NCBI GenBank assembly: GCA_950106755.1
Contig: OX467083.1
Location: forward strand, 29,941,029-30,005,028
Direction of reading: 5' to 3'
Source: Climacium dendroides
Lineage: Eukaryota; Streptophyta; Bryopsida; Hypnales; Climaciaceae
DNA length: 64,000 nucleotides
A program made the translations under genes and the position numbers. The notes under the pieces were generated by a model that worked only from the letters and a program-made list of their open reading frames with translations, was not told where the DNA came from and did no database searches. This document shows positions 50,376 through 62,047 of the stretch, piece by piece (position 1 is the first letter of the stretch; every line of letters starts with the position of its first letter).

Positions 50376-53300
50376 TCAATTGCACGTCTTGATGATTCCG
50401 GCAGCAACAAATACTTGCTTAACTTCATCCAAACTGAGGGTAGGGGCGTGGATGAATGTGTCTATCTTGTAATCCAATTTGCAGAAGTAACGGAAGATGT
50501 AATAAAGATGTTTGCAGTTTATATACATACCACGCTTTCCAATTGAAGTTCCATTCATACCTCCATAATGGGGACAAATACAAGATGGAAAATTAGAAAG
50601 CGTGATATTATAAACCTTCTGATTAGGTTCAGTACCAGACAAAAGTGTAATAATAGCATCAAGTCCAGGGTAAGGAAGGAAGTTCACCCCAGTGATACTT
50701 GCTGTAACATTCCTTGCACTCTCCCATTGATTGCGGTGATTTTCGGTGGGGGCTTTACTACTCCGACGAACTTGCTTACCATTCCAAATAGAAGGAATTC
50801 TTTCAGCATGTGCCGGTCGAGGATGAGTCCACAATATAGGCTCAAATATCCTTGATGAGGTGAATAGCTGTCGAGGTGACATTGGAATGCTGGATTGCAA
50901 GCGAAATCCAGCTTCTTCAAACTCTATAATTTCGGTACGAGTAAGATTGGTACCAATAAGAACAGGCCAAATCTCAGGGATCTCAGGTCGGGTAAGAACA
51001 TGGGAACGCTTAGGTCCCATGACACATCGTGCAATTTGGTCAGCACAAAACCAAAAATCCTCAATTTGAATTGTTGTCCCCTTATACTCACGCTTTTGCC
51101 CTCTATAAGTAGGGGCAGCAGTGGATAATCCATACCTGACAATCAATAGCTTGCATTTGGCTTGTGTGTACTTCTGAATGGCATGACATTGTTTCCTTGA
51201 CTTGTGTGAAATTCTCGCTATATGCCATTCTGATGTATCACAATCGGTTTCTACAACAGATTGGGTATGGGGTAAAACTGTATTAGTTTCGATAACTACA
51301 GCCCCAAGTTGCACTCTACCAACAGCTAATCTGATTTGAACCTGAGGATGAGAGAAGTTTACTTTGTCAGGGCGATGAGAATCACCTTCAGAACCAATTG
51401 GAAGATCTAATTTCCTTTTGCTAGATCCAAATATTTCTTCACCCTCTAAATCTGGAATTCGAGTGCAAATGTTTTCCGCTCCAAGCATCTCACTAAGTGC
51501 ATCTGCAATTTTTTTTCCATCTCCAGATGCCATAGCCCTCTTCAATTTCAAATCTTCTTTAAAGGGGCCTTTTCTAGAAGGGCCCCCACAAAGATAAGTC
51601 CTATAGTTGGTCATTTGCATGAAGGCTTGAACCCAGTCATCACACATGGCAACGAACAAATCAGATCCACGCTTTCCTGAAGCTTGCATCCATTTATTGT
51701 GCATTGTTTCAGCCAAATTGCATGTTGGAATATCTGCTAATTCTTCTACTGTCAAATTCTGCAAATATATTAAATGAAGTCAGTCTTTGAAATATTGAGG
51801 ATATAGGATAAAAAATAGGAAAAAAACAATGAAAGTAGAGATCATACCGTATCCATGATTGCACCCCATTGACGATAGCGAAAGTGCCAAAATGCCAACC
51901 AATCCTCGAGTTCGCGAATAGCTGGTTCTGATGCAGCTCTAGAAGAATACCACCAAGCTTTGATTTTTAGATACATCTTATCTGCCTCAAACATTGATGT
52001 TGCATCCTTATACTGCCTGCAGAGTCGGATATGTTGTTTCTGAAACTCTTTGCTGATTAGTTTCTCCGTGTGCTTGTGCATGCTTGTCGCCCAATGGAAC
52101 AAACAAGTCCTTTCACGGTCCACCATTGGAATAGATGGGTCCCCCGACCCATACACAGTGCGAACTGCATTAAAGTTGGCTTGAGCACTATCGCACATAA
52201 ATCCCTTGAAGTTAGGATTTGACACTCCATTTTTTATCATGACCTTATTCAAACAACGCCAAAAAATGATTTGGCCTTCAGTGCCCTCAGTCTGCATATC
52301 ACATACAGCAATGGTCATGACTTTGCAATAAGAGGAATCATAAATGTGGCAAGCAATAGTCGTCCATAATTTCACTCTCTTGACATGATCGAACATGATA
52401 AAACAATTTTCAAGGTTGCCGCCTGGTTGCATCTGTCGTACAAGATTCACTCCACTTTCAGGTCCATCCACGAGCATCTTGAATAAATAGACCTTGTCTT
52501 GCCCTTGTCCTGGAAATACACTATCGTGGATATACTCCATTTTGGCATGTCCCTTCATGTCTAGAATTCGATCAATCTCGCCTCCTCCTTTGTTGTTGCT
52601 CCGAAAAGAGGAAATGATGTTGCGCACATTGGGCGAGCTAAGGAGCTTGAACTTATCCATGACATTCTCTAATGCATCACCGTGAAGCATCTCCTTTGGT
52701 CCAAGCCCATCGTGAATAAGAAACGTGTCAAGGAATTCCTTACTTGCCGCCAAGGTGATGGCAGAAGTTTTGGCTGTTGGAGTCTTAGCTACTTCGTTAG
52801 CAATTAGCCCAGTAATTGCTTCAAGAGACTCTCTACATTGACCATCAGTAACTGAATGTGAATGAACACCCAAATGGATGCATGCACGTGACAAATCTCC
52901 ACTTCTAAGTACATAATAAATTCGCGAGTTACATAGACTAAGACAAGTAGGAGGTTGTCTGCAGACTTTATAGAGCACAGTAGAGTCAGGAGGAGGAATC
53001 TGACCTATACTAAAAGGATGTTTGGTGGTTCCAATCCACTCAGTTTCATTGCTTTTCAAAGCTCGTGTGCGATAGTCACATTTTGTATTTTCACAAATCA
53101 AGTGTCCAATACAATGCGATTTCCTGAACTTCAAACCTAAGTCATTATAGATGTTTGATGTCATAGTGCGACACCATGCATGACCATCGTATCGCTTGTC
53201 CATACCTTCCATGCCTCTAGTTCTACATGTAGATCCACGACAAGGTGGCAGCTCGAAAAGAACATCCCCATCAAATCTAGATGGGAGGAACTGAACCTTC

Positions 53301-53989
53301 TGATAGTCAGTGGCATCAAAATCAATTTGGGCAAGTTCATTTCGTGATCCAGGCACTGAAGACAATTTGCGAAGGCATTGTAACACAGTTAAGGAATTGC
53401 CTTGATTGGGAGGAATAGGGGGGCGAGAAAACACGGATGATGTTGGACTACTAAGTGTACTACGGAAGATAGTAGGAATGGATGAATCTACCATACATGG
53501 AAAAACAACCTTCGAAGAAGAAGGTTGACAGACTTTCAGTGGCACCTCGCCTTCAGAATCGCTAGACAACTCAATTACAGGTTCTAGAGACTCGCGTTTG
53601 ATATTGAACACAATTGTATTCTCAGAGCATCCACTACCTAAAGACTCCACTTTTACAGGACATGGTAATGGGTGTTCACCCTTGGAGTTATCAGAAGTAA
53701 GTTTTAATATTTCAGTTGAAGGTGGCAAGAGCTCCGACAAGAGACCATAAACTCTATAGCGCCCTGCAGGAAGAAGCCAGTAGAATCCTTCATGATCACT
53801 ACATCTTGACTGCAAGATAGAGTCCTTAACAATGCCGTGATCTCCTTGGACTTCTTCTTCCACAATAATAGAAGAAGGGGTGAATCCAAACCGGACATGA
53901 AGGAGATGGGCAAGTACACGAACGAAACCTTGATTATCTAGTGGTAAAATACATGGAACATCATGACCTTTAGCAAGAATACTAGCCAT
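50376..53989 (-). CDS. MULE transposase with GCM/WRKY-like zinc region and SWIM finger
   Basis: Two exons, 53989-51848 and 51758-50376, joined in phase 0 (donor GTATGA, acceptor TTTGCAG), giving about 1174 aa. It would cut and paste the surrounding element. Order of parts: a SUMO-interaction-like motif EPVIELSSDSEGE (about aa 136-148); a Cys/His region at about aa 265-380 (GHAWC, SHCIGHLICENTKC, PTCLSLC, ending GVHSHSV) resembling the WRKY/GCM1 zinc-finger group often found on MULE transposases; a DDE-type domain with candidates D534 (FIMFDHVKR), D600 (GFMCDSAQANFNAV), the CLFHW Cys-His pair (about 629-632) and E693 or E695 (RELEDW); and a C-terminal SWIM finger, CIC at 1107-1109 with CKH at 1129-1131. 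No stop or frameshift is seen. The start is the first ATG of the open frame. The exact triad assignment is my inference. Confidence 0.85.
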
Positions 53990-54665
53990 AGTGAAGCATT
54001 AAGAAAATGGGGGGCAAGACGTAGTTTGAAGAAGTAAATAATGAAGTTTGTAAGTGCAAGAGGTGTAAATATAAAGGAGAAAATTATAGGGGTTGTTCGA
54101 AATGAATGAAATTTTTTTCATGGATGTACTGGAATTTGAAATTGGATTGATAATTTGAATGGTCATGAATAAATATTATATGGAGATTTGATATAGAAGA
54201 AGGTATATTAATAGTAGGTGTAATGAAGTTGGGTAAGACGGCGTACTGTATGGCATCAATTAACGCATCACCAATAATAAATGGATTATAGTATGAAGGA
54301 TATCAATATGTATTAGACCAAGTTGACAGTGTTACAACTATCACTGACAATAGAAAATAAGCCGTCAAGCATAATAGTTGATGATGATGTACGACATATT
54401 TACAATTATAATTATATATCTAGTGATAGTCTGACAAGATTAAAAAAATAGTGGTTGATGACAATATGAATAGGAAAAAAAACTAGCCGTTATTTAATCA
54501 TGAAATGAAAATATATCTTTATAAAGAGGAATTAGGGTTGTCTTATAGAATATGGAAGGTTGCAGGACATGAGGAAGTAGTAGATAGAAATGTAAGTTTG
54601 AAAGGGGGTGTGATGTAGTATGACAGATGTTGATATTGTAATGCCTTGATAGTTGATTATTTCAA
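53990..54665. promoter_or_regulatory. Shared divergent promoter region of the MULE genes
   Basis: 676 AT-rich bases separate the two start codons and have no open frame of note, so both genes must start transcription here. I see no clear TATA placement that I would defend. Confidence 0.5.
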
Positions 54666-55765
54666 ATGCAAGAGGATTTGCTTTCACCATCGTTAGTGGT
54701 TGACACTCTAGTTACACACAGGAAGAAGAGGAAGAAAAGTAGATTTCGTTATTCAAGTAGAAGGCAATTGTTAAGGGCTAGAATGATTAGACAGTTGTCT
54801 CGAATTAGTGCAGGTGATTTGTCAAGCTCAATGAGGAATTTAACATATGGAGATATAGTTCCATGTGAAGTAATAGAAGAGGATATTGTAGAGGTTGGGC
54901 GTATTTCTTGTGAAGGTCAACTAGAGATAGCTTCTATCTATAGCGATTGTAATGAACACACTGACGAAGAAGAAAAAGATGAAGTAGATGAAGACACAGA
55001 AGAAGAGGAAGAACATCAACAAAAGCATCAACAATTAGCACTACGAACATTGGAGTTGGAGATAGAACTTGAAGGTACAAACATAGAGGTATGTAAATAA
55101 TTTCTTCAAGCAATGGTAAATTAGAAAGTATGTGAAATTTTGTTTTGAGACACATTTGTAGGAGCTTTATATGATTTTGTGCGTGTCAGAAGCACGATTC
55201 CAACGGTATATAGCACGTAAAAAACGGATGCATATTGAGTGTTTTACGGCTTAAAAACTAAAACAGCATCTTGGAATCTTGCCTGAAATCTTTAGAAACC
55301 GCAGATTTTTAGGCGAAATCCAGCCTTTTGATTTTCAGCAGTTTTTGGCGATTTTTGTAAAATTGCTCGAGTGTCCCAAAATTTTGAAAAAAATTAGGGA
55401 AAATCTGACCCGTAGAATCTATAAGTACAAAAATTTTTGGCTTAAAATCTTGAAAATTGAATAAGTTATTCAAAAGATTCCCTTGAGGTACATCTACCAA
55501 TTTTATACTTGTTTTTTTTTTTTTTTTTGAGACTTGTTTCAACCTAAACCTTGTGGTTTCGGCGCACATTGTCTTTCAACTTTTGAAGGTATTAGAGGAA
55601 GAAGAAGCTTTCCCCATGGACGAAGGAGAGGCTATAGAGGAGGCTACGGCGGAATCATTGCGACGATTTGAGCGTGGAGAAACGATGATTCAAGAAAAAG
55701 AGGGGACAGCAAGTGCGCCGAGTGAGTCAAATCCAGGTGCGTGCCTCATTTTTTTCCGCCTCTCC

Positions 55766-56890
55766 AAACCCCAGCCGTTGACGGCTACACTTTTTCCAAT
55801 TCTATTTTGTTTTCAAAATTGCTTGGAATTGCCTTCATGTTTGTCTCTCCAATGGACAGCCATTGATGCTCATGCTTTTCTGAATTCCACTTTAGCGTTT
55901 AGGGTGCTACAATTTCGTAGAGCCCTACAATTTTTTGAGCCTTCTTAAACCCCAGCCGTTAACGGCTCCGCTTTTCTGAACTGTAATTTAGGAATTAGGA
56001 TGCTACGATTTTGTAGAGTACTATAATTTTTTGAGCCTTCTTAAACCCCAGCCGTTAACGGCTACGCTTTTCTGAACTCAAATTTAGGAATTAGGGTGTT
56101 CCAATTTTGTAGAGCACTACAATTTCTTGAGCCTTCTTACACCCTAGCCGTTGATGGCTATAGTTTTGAGATACACATTTGCTTCTACGAAACATTAGGA
56201 ATTTAGGCAAATGCTGAAATTCTTGGCTTCTATAGAACATTAAGGATTTCATTAGATGCTGAAATCTTTGTGACTTTAGACCCCAGCCGTTAACGGCCAT
56301 GCTTCCAGAGACATAAATTTCATGTCTATATATGCTACATTGATCAATACTTGCCGAATTGGCAAATTCTGAAAATTTTCAGGACTTCATAGACCCCAGC
56401 CGTTGACGGCCATGCTTTTAGTGACTTCAATTTTTTTCCCAATGTATGTTATCTATTTCAACAATTGCCAAATGTTGAAATTTTTCAGGACTTCATAGAC
56501 CCTAGCCGTTGACGGCCATGGTTTTAGAGACTTTTATTCTTTTCCCAATGTATGCTACATTACTCAACATTTGTCAAATGCTGAAATTTTTCAAGACTTC
56601 ATAGACCTTAGCCGTTGACAGCCATGCTTTTAGAAACTTCTATTTTTTTCCCAATGTATGCTACATTGCTCAACAATAGCCAATTTCTGAAATTTTTCAG
56701 AACTTGATAGACCCTAGCCGTTGACGGCCATGCTTTTAGAGACTTCTATTTTTTTCCCCAATGTATGCTACATTGCTCAACAGTAGCCAATTTCTGAAAT
56801 TTTTCAGGGCTTAATAGACCCCAGCCGTTGATGGCCATGCTTTTCGAGACTTTGATTTTCTTCCCAATGTATGTTACATTACTTATTTTA
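55766..56890 (+). repeat. Minisatellite with palindromic AGCCGTTNACGGC core in intron 2
   Basis: About ten units of 95-140 bp each carry 'accc(c/t)agccgttgacggc', in three units as the perfect 12-bp palindrome GCCGTTAACGGC. Later units also share 'cccaatgtatgctacattgctcaaca' and a 'ctgaaatttttcaggacttc' tail. The whole array lies in the 1.3-kb intron of the ParB-methyltransferase gene. AACGG words are known MYB/MSA-type cores in plants. Confidence 0.85.
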
Positions 56891-57025
56891 TGCTGAAATT
56901 TTTAGGCCTCCTTAGACCACATTCATTAATGATTTCTATACAAAATGGTATATATTATTGTACATACATGTAGACTAAAACTTGTTCTAATCATCATGTG
57001 CACATTGTTCTTGACATGTTGACAG

Positions 57026-57969
57026 AAAGAGATCCACAAGCACAAGAAGCTGATGCCGCACTTCAACCTCTTTCTCAAGATGAACTTGAGTTACAGTTGC
57101 ATGGATTCTTGAAGAAAGAGACTGTGAATACTTCTTCTCGTCTTGAGCGGTTGAGGTATCAACAACGAGCTCAATCAAAAATCAATATTCCTTTATGTCG
57201 TATGATATTTCTACCGGTGGTGAGGCCTTTCTTGAAGAATGATGTCATGAATTTAGCTGCACACTTTGTTACTTGTGGTTACATGGAAGGAAATGGAGTT
57301 TTCTATGTTGCCTTGGAGAACAATGAGGGGAAGACAATAGATGTTACGGATGAAATCATCAAAACATGGAGTCCAAACTGGGTGAGAGCAAATGCTGCAT
57401 TTGAGAGAGAATTGCAAAATGATGAGGATCTCAAAGTTTTTTCTGGCAAGATGTTTATGGGATGGGATGGCAACCATCGTTTACAAGCATGGATGCATCT
57501 TATCAACCGAGATCATGCAGACGACTTTCAATGGCATTATGCTGTTGAAAGTATCATTTTGGAGGTCAAAGGGGATGTTGCAACTATGCTGACAGCATTA
57601 CATGAAGTCAATTGGTAAACCATTATATTTCTTGATCCCTTTTTATTTTATTCATTTCTTTTGTTTTCCAAGTTTGTTTCACTTGAATCATTATCTATAC
57701 TGCTATTTTGCATTCTTTTATTTCAAAGTTTTTTTTATATGTTCTAATATAATAAATTTTATTTTGGTAGTAGAAATCAGAAGTCCCATGTCTCCATAAA
57801 TCTTGTTCACAAGCTCTATCGCATTCAAAATATTGCCGGATAGCCACTCTCGTATTTTGAAAAATTTGTTTCTAAGGAGGATCTTCTTGCAGCTAAAGCC
57901 AAGCAAAAATCGAAACAGAGAACTTGGTTCACTTTAACTCTTGAGGCTCTAAATGGAGTCTTATACCAG
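57026..57969 (+). other. ParB-like domain region (exons 3 and 4)
   Basis: The encoded order is the one expected of ParB/Srx N-terminal domains: an arginine-led strand (CRMIFLPVVRPF), a helix with LAAHFVTCGYM (compare 'LAesIkenG'), a long insert, then the box-II-like GWDGNHRLQAW, a VESIILEV strand, and ALHEVNCRNQKSHVSINLVH (compare 'aLiENlqRkdLspie'). The conserved GNHR stands where GERR or GHHR is usual. The stop at 57841 falls right at the end of this domain. Confidence 0.7.
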
Positions 57970-59705
57970 GTTCATTTCTTCATTTTTTTTTCTAGTTTTC
58001 AAATTTCTTTGAATGTTTAGGTTTCTTGACATTAACTTTTTTTTTAATTGCATTTCATATTTCTTCCTCTACTATTCAAAACATTTGTTATCATTTGCAT
58101 TTATGTTTATTCTTACATATTCTTCACTTTTTGCAGCAAGAATTGGGGAATGCTGCTGTTGCTGCTCAAAGAAAATTCTATGAGAAGTATCCCAATCCAG
58201 TGGATTGAACTTCAAGTGCAGTTTCCGAGTGGGTTTCAAAAGCTGTTGACAAGGTCAAGGTAACTTCTCATTCAGAATTGAAGAAGCAACTTCCCATTGC
58301 AGATCCAAAGCATACGAGCGCATTTTTGGAACAGATAAAGTTTCACTATGAAACTCATGATGACAATCCGGAGATGACCCAAGAAAAACTTTGGATGTTG
58401 GCAACTTCAGCGATGGATACTTCTATGAAGATCAAGTGGCTTGAGAGATGGAATAAATCTCCTTCTCTTCGTGAGGCTCTCAAATTCCCTAAACCGAAAT
58501 TCAGTGATCTCGAATTTCCTGAGTGGCTTCATAAAGCTACGTGGTGGGCTCAAGTGAGTACTTATCTTTCTTTCCTATTGTTTTAGTATTAATTCCTTGA
58601 ACCTTTTGGATCAATCAAAAATTCAAAACATTTTTTCTAATTTACAATTTATGTACATGGCAGTTGGCTATTGAGACAGAAAAACTCTTCAATGCTACAG
58701 TGGCAGATTTGGACGTATCTATTGACTATCTTCCCGATGGTATGGATCCCTTGCCTACTATTTTTGATTATGTAGAGACTATGTGCATATTGTTGTGGGA
58801 TACTGCATTCTTCCGTGAATTTGCTGTCGATAAGGGGGTTCACAAGAACAATAAGATAGACAAGCAACTCAACTTCAAATCAGCCATGCAAAGGGTGCTT
58901 TATAGATACTTTAAGTATGTTCTCTTCCCTACCAAAGCCATTTCCAAAACTCCCACTTTCTTTACCAATTATTTGGACAAAGAAAGTGAAGAGTGCATGT
59001 TCACAGAGGGGATCATGGAATCTTGGGATCCCATGCATTGGGAAAAATGTAGGTGGTATTTGGATTGTCCCCTCAAAAGACCACCAACTTTTGATGTTGT
59101 CCTCCGAGATTCTATTGAGCCTGCTCTCAAGGGTACAGCTATAGATGTTCTCAAGAAGGTCAGTAAGGATGCAGCCAAGAAGACCAAGAAGACCAAGTCT
59201 AAGAAGTTGGTAGTTGAACTTGATGATTCCAATGAAGATGTACCAGTTCAAGATACTTTGAAGAATCTTGTTGTTACTATACCTTCTTCTTCCGATGTTG
59301 AAGCAAAACTCCCTGCTTCAAAGCACCAGAAGACATCTTCTACTTCCGTTGTTTTGGTACCAACCTCCTCTCCTACCTTTGAGCTAGCTCCCAAGCTTAA
59401 AGGTATGATGAGTACATTGACTCCTTTGTCTACCAATCCTACATCTCTTGATCTAATCTTGAATGATTCTTTTGTTAGAATCGTTGAAGAGAAGAAGAAA
59501 AATGGTACATTTGGTACATCATATGACAACATTATGGCTTTTCTCTCAAAGGTCAGTTCATTTTTTTTATTTGTTTTCTTTTCATCTCATTTTTATTATT
59601 ATGAAATCATACATATTCTACCCAATTTACATCTTCTCATTTTGTTCTTTTATGACTTTGACATCTTCTGTTATGAATTAACATTTTTGAAATTTATCTT
59701 TGTAG

Positions 59706-60754
59706 GTCGGTGAAGGTAGAGAGTTCTTTTTTGATGGCAAAATTCAAAAGAGACCAGCTGTAGACCTCATCATTGCAGAGTATCCAGATGGTCTTCCAGT
59801 TCCAGGGGTTTCAAATCCATCATTTGAAATCCCTCATTGGAATGCTAGCATTCCAAGTTTTCTCCATGTAATGATGGCATTCTCTTTCACCTATCTTCAT
59901 GATGATGGAGCATTTCTTTTATTTTATCCTGATACTTCTACGGTGAAGAGCGAAGTGTCCGGATTCTTCAAGAACTACAAGTTGAAGATCAAAGATGAGT
60001 GGACTATTATAAATTGCTTACATTTGGCAAATCCCATGAACCCATCCAAATTTGTAAGTAGTAATTTCAATCTTTTACTTTTTATTTTGATTCACTTGTT
60101 ATTGCAGTTATTTTCATTTTAAGTGCACATTCTAATTTGATTTTGATTTTGATTTGCAGACTTTGAAGTTCAAGGCTTTGCTATTGATTCGATCATTTGC
60201 CTCTGCCATTGCTAGGCAACCTCGAGAGCTTCAAATTTCTATTGATCCCTCAATTCCTGATGTTGATTTAACCACAAATGATGTCCTTTTCAACACTATT
60301 TCGACAACAACTCAATCATGTAGAAAGGAAGATGGCAAGCCATGGAGGGGTGCTAAGGAAAAATCTGAGGTTCTCATGAAGCTTTTTGTTCATGGCTTAA
60401 GCCCTACAAATGGTATTGTGGCAGACATGACTGCCTCTACAGGTATTGTAATTTACAACATTGAATCATTATTGTTGTATATTCTGATTTGATTTTTTTC
60501 TCTACCTTCCAATTTTGATGTTCTTATAATGTCAATATTGTGTCTTATACAGGTTCTTCCATCAGAGCAGCTCATTCATCTAATCGTCATATTCTAGCAT
60601 TAGAAAGTGATGCCAAGCTTTTTGATGAGGTACTGAAGCCATTACAAACACCTACTATCATCTCCAAGACTCTTCATTCTACTACCACGGGTGATGGTAT
60701 GGAGATTGATGACGACTCTCCAATTGAAGATGTCGAGTTACTTGACTTATGTGA
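59706..60754 (+). other. Beta-class DNA methyltransferase-like domain region (exons 7-9)
   Basis: A permuted order is visible: motif IV region first (AVDLIIAEYPDGLP), a helix and GAFLLFYPDT strand like 'l.pgGhllvf', then the lysine-led helix before motif I, TASTG in the motif I loop, an RAA helix and the ALESD acidic strand end. The catalytic DPPY or equivalent appears as EYPD and the FxGxG loop as TASTG, so catalysis and S-adenosylmethionine binding are in doubt. Confidence 0.65.
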
Positions 60755-61912
60755 GTAAGTTTTTTTTTTGTTTTTTTTTCAACAATTGCAATTCAAAATT
60801 CAATACTTTGAATTTTAATTTGTTATTACATACTCAAACATATGGTTTGTTGTTTGCAGTTGGATGAGTCCATCACCAAGACAGACCTTGTCTTTTTTCC
60901 GACACTCTGGATTTTTTAGAAGTCCTTCTCTGAGTCCTCGTGGCCTACCTATTTATGCTGAAGATTTAGCATTAGCTTATGCTAATGTTTCATCTTATTC
61001 GTCTTCGATCTCTCTATCACCTCATAGATCTTATGATCCTAGAGTATGTTCTTATTTTGAACTCCGTGCATCTGAGTCAGACGATATTTGAGTTTGATTT
61101 TATACTTTTATATTTGATTTCTATTTACTTTATTCTATTTTGAATCTAACTATGCATGATGTGGCAACAATTCCATTTGATGGCCTTAAACTTCACTCTC
61201 TGCTCAAATTGAATAATAAATTGCAAGCCTTGAATTACACTACACCATTGGACTTTATAAAATTCTACATAATTCACTTTAATTTGGAATTAAATTAAAC
61301 TATTAGCATTGGATTTGTTTCAAAAAAAAGTTTGATTAAGATAGTCCAAAAATAGAGGCATTGACTAGAAAAATAATTGCTTAATTCATTCTAGGTTAAT
61401 ACATATACCTAGTATAATAAATGAATATTTTGTACATTTAAAATATTCAAAATTCAAGATTTTCTATTTTTATTTTAAATCATTTAAAAAAAATAAAAAT
61501 AAATAAATGGACCATTTTCATTCTTTAAATTTACATGAAGGCCAACAATTAAGACTTCATTTATCACTTAATCATAAACTCAAGACCATTTTTATGATCT
61601 AATGCTTGTAATATTTTGCCTATCATCAAATTTATATTCAACATCTACAATCCATGTTTATTGCCCCTTCTATTTTTACTTGATAAATGTACCCTTTAAA
61701 TAATGGTATTACAATGCATTGTATTTATCTCATATATGTCTTGTAGTGAAATATCCTAAACCGCTATATAGACCTATTTTCATTATGTGTTACTTACAAA
61801 AATTTCCTATTTTATAATATTTCAATTTAATAAAATATATTGGTTCAATTTTGGGGGGACAAAATCAAATAGGAACAAATTCATTTGTTGTTTATTTGGA
61901 CTATAGATCCTT

Positions 61913-62036
61913 GCATTTAAATCCACGGTCATAGGACCTGAACAGATTTATGAATCCTAAATGGATAAAAAAATGGAGGCTTATAGGCTCACAGGCTCAT
62001 AGGCTCACGCTCACAAGCTCACAAACTAGCATCCCC
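61913..62036 (-). repeat. Right terminal inverted repeat of the MULE
   Basis: Read inward from the right it starts GGGGATGCTAGTTTGTGAGC, followed by repeated GTGAGC/ATGAGCC words, then a short unique stretch and the inner block ending at TATGACCGTGGATTTAAA. Confidence 0.8.
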
Positions 62037-62047
62037 GCCAAGTTGAC
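62037..62047 (+). repeat. Right 11-bp target site duplication of the MULE
   Basis: GCCAAGTTGAC, identical to 49818-49828. It directly abuts the TTAA that starts the next dispersed repeat. Confidence 0.9.

Larger units (their letters stand above)
54666..61091 (+). pseudogene. ParB-like / N4-N6 DNA methyltransferase-like gene, two in-frame stops
   Basis: Ten exons fit GT..AG rules and consistent phases: 54666-55088, 55589-55736, 57026-57614, 57771-57969, 58137-58553, 58664-59551, 59706-60053, 60160-60442, 60553-60754 and 60860-61091 (3729 nt, 1242 codons plus stop). The N-terminus has a basic stretch (HRKKRKKSRFRYSSRR, nuclear-localisation-like), then an acidic run. About aa 240-410 resembles the ParB/Srx fold (FMGWDGNHRLQAW, then ALHEVNCRNQ). 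Aa 889-1165 resembles a beta-class DNA methyltransferase: DLIIAEYPDG in the DPPY position, and later KEKSEVLMKLFVHGL, GIVADMTASTGSSIRAA and HILALESD, matching the usual Kp/FxGxG/E region. The C-terminus is serine-rich. In-frame TAG (57841-57843, codon 411) and TGA (58206-58208, codon 477) break this copy. The rest of the frame is clean, so inactivation looks recent. Function (DNA marking, anti-silencing or DNA binding) is unproven. Confidence 0.75.
49829..62036. mobile_element. 12.2-kb Mutator-like element with transposase and ParB-methyltransferase genes
   Basis: The boundaries rest on three facts: an exact 11-bp direct repeat outside both ends (49818-49828, 62037-62047); inverted ends sharing GATGCTAG, then TGTGAGC/GTGAGC/ATGAGCC runs; and an inner inverted block around ATGACCGTGGATTTAAA (about 50013-50033 and 61915-61935). 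Between them lie only two genes, transcribed away from a shared 676-bp region: a MULE-type transposase (minus, 53989-50376) and a ParB-like/DNA-methyltransferase-like gene (plus, 54666-61091). Both fit entirely inside the ends, so the second gene belongs to the element. The two-gene divergent layout recalls MuDR and VANDAL elements. The transposase is open; the partner gene has two stops. Confidence 0.9.

Noticed and set aside
52494..52685. Short plus-strand frames across the MULE transposase
   Set aside because: Antisense shadows of the two transposase exons.
55766..56890. CRISPR-like array
   Set aside because: Repeats of 95-140 bp with similar 'spacers' in a plant intron are a minisatellite; there are no short unique spacers and no cas genes.
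57026..57614. Treating exon 3 as a stand-alone 206-codon gene
   Set aside because: It lacks its own good ATG (it would start at GTG), it is bounded by good splice sites, and the ParB-like pattern continues into exon 4.
57841..58208. Removing the two stops by alternative splicing
   Set aside because: No GT..AG pair nearby skips either stop without an implausibly short intron or loss of the conserved ParB tail.
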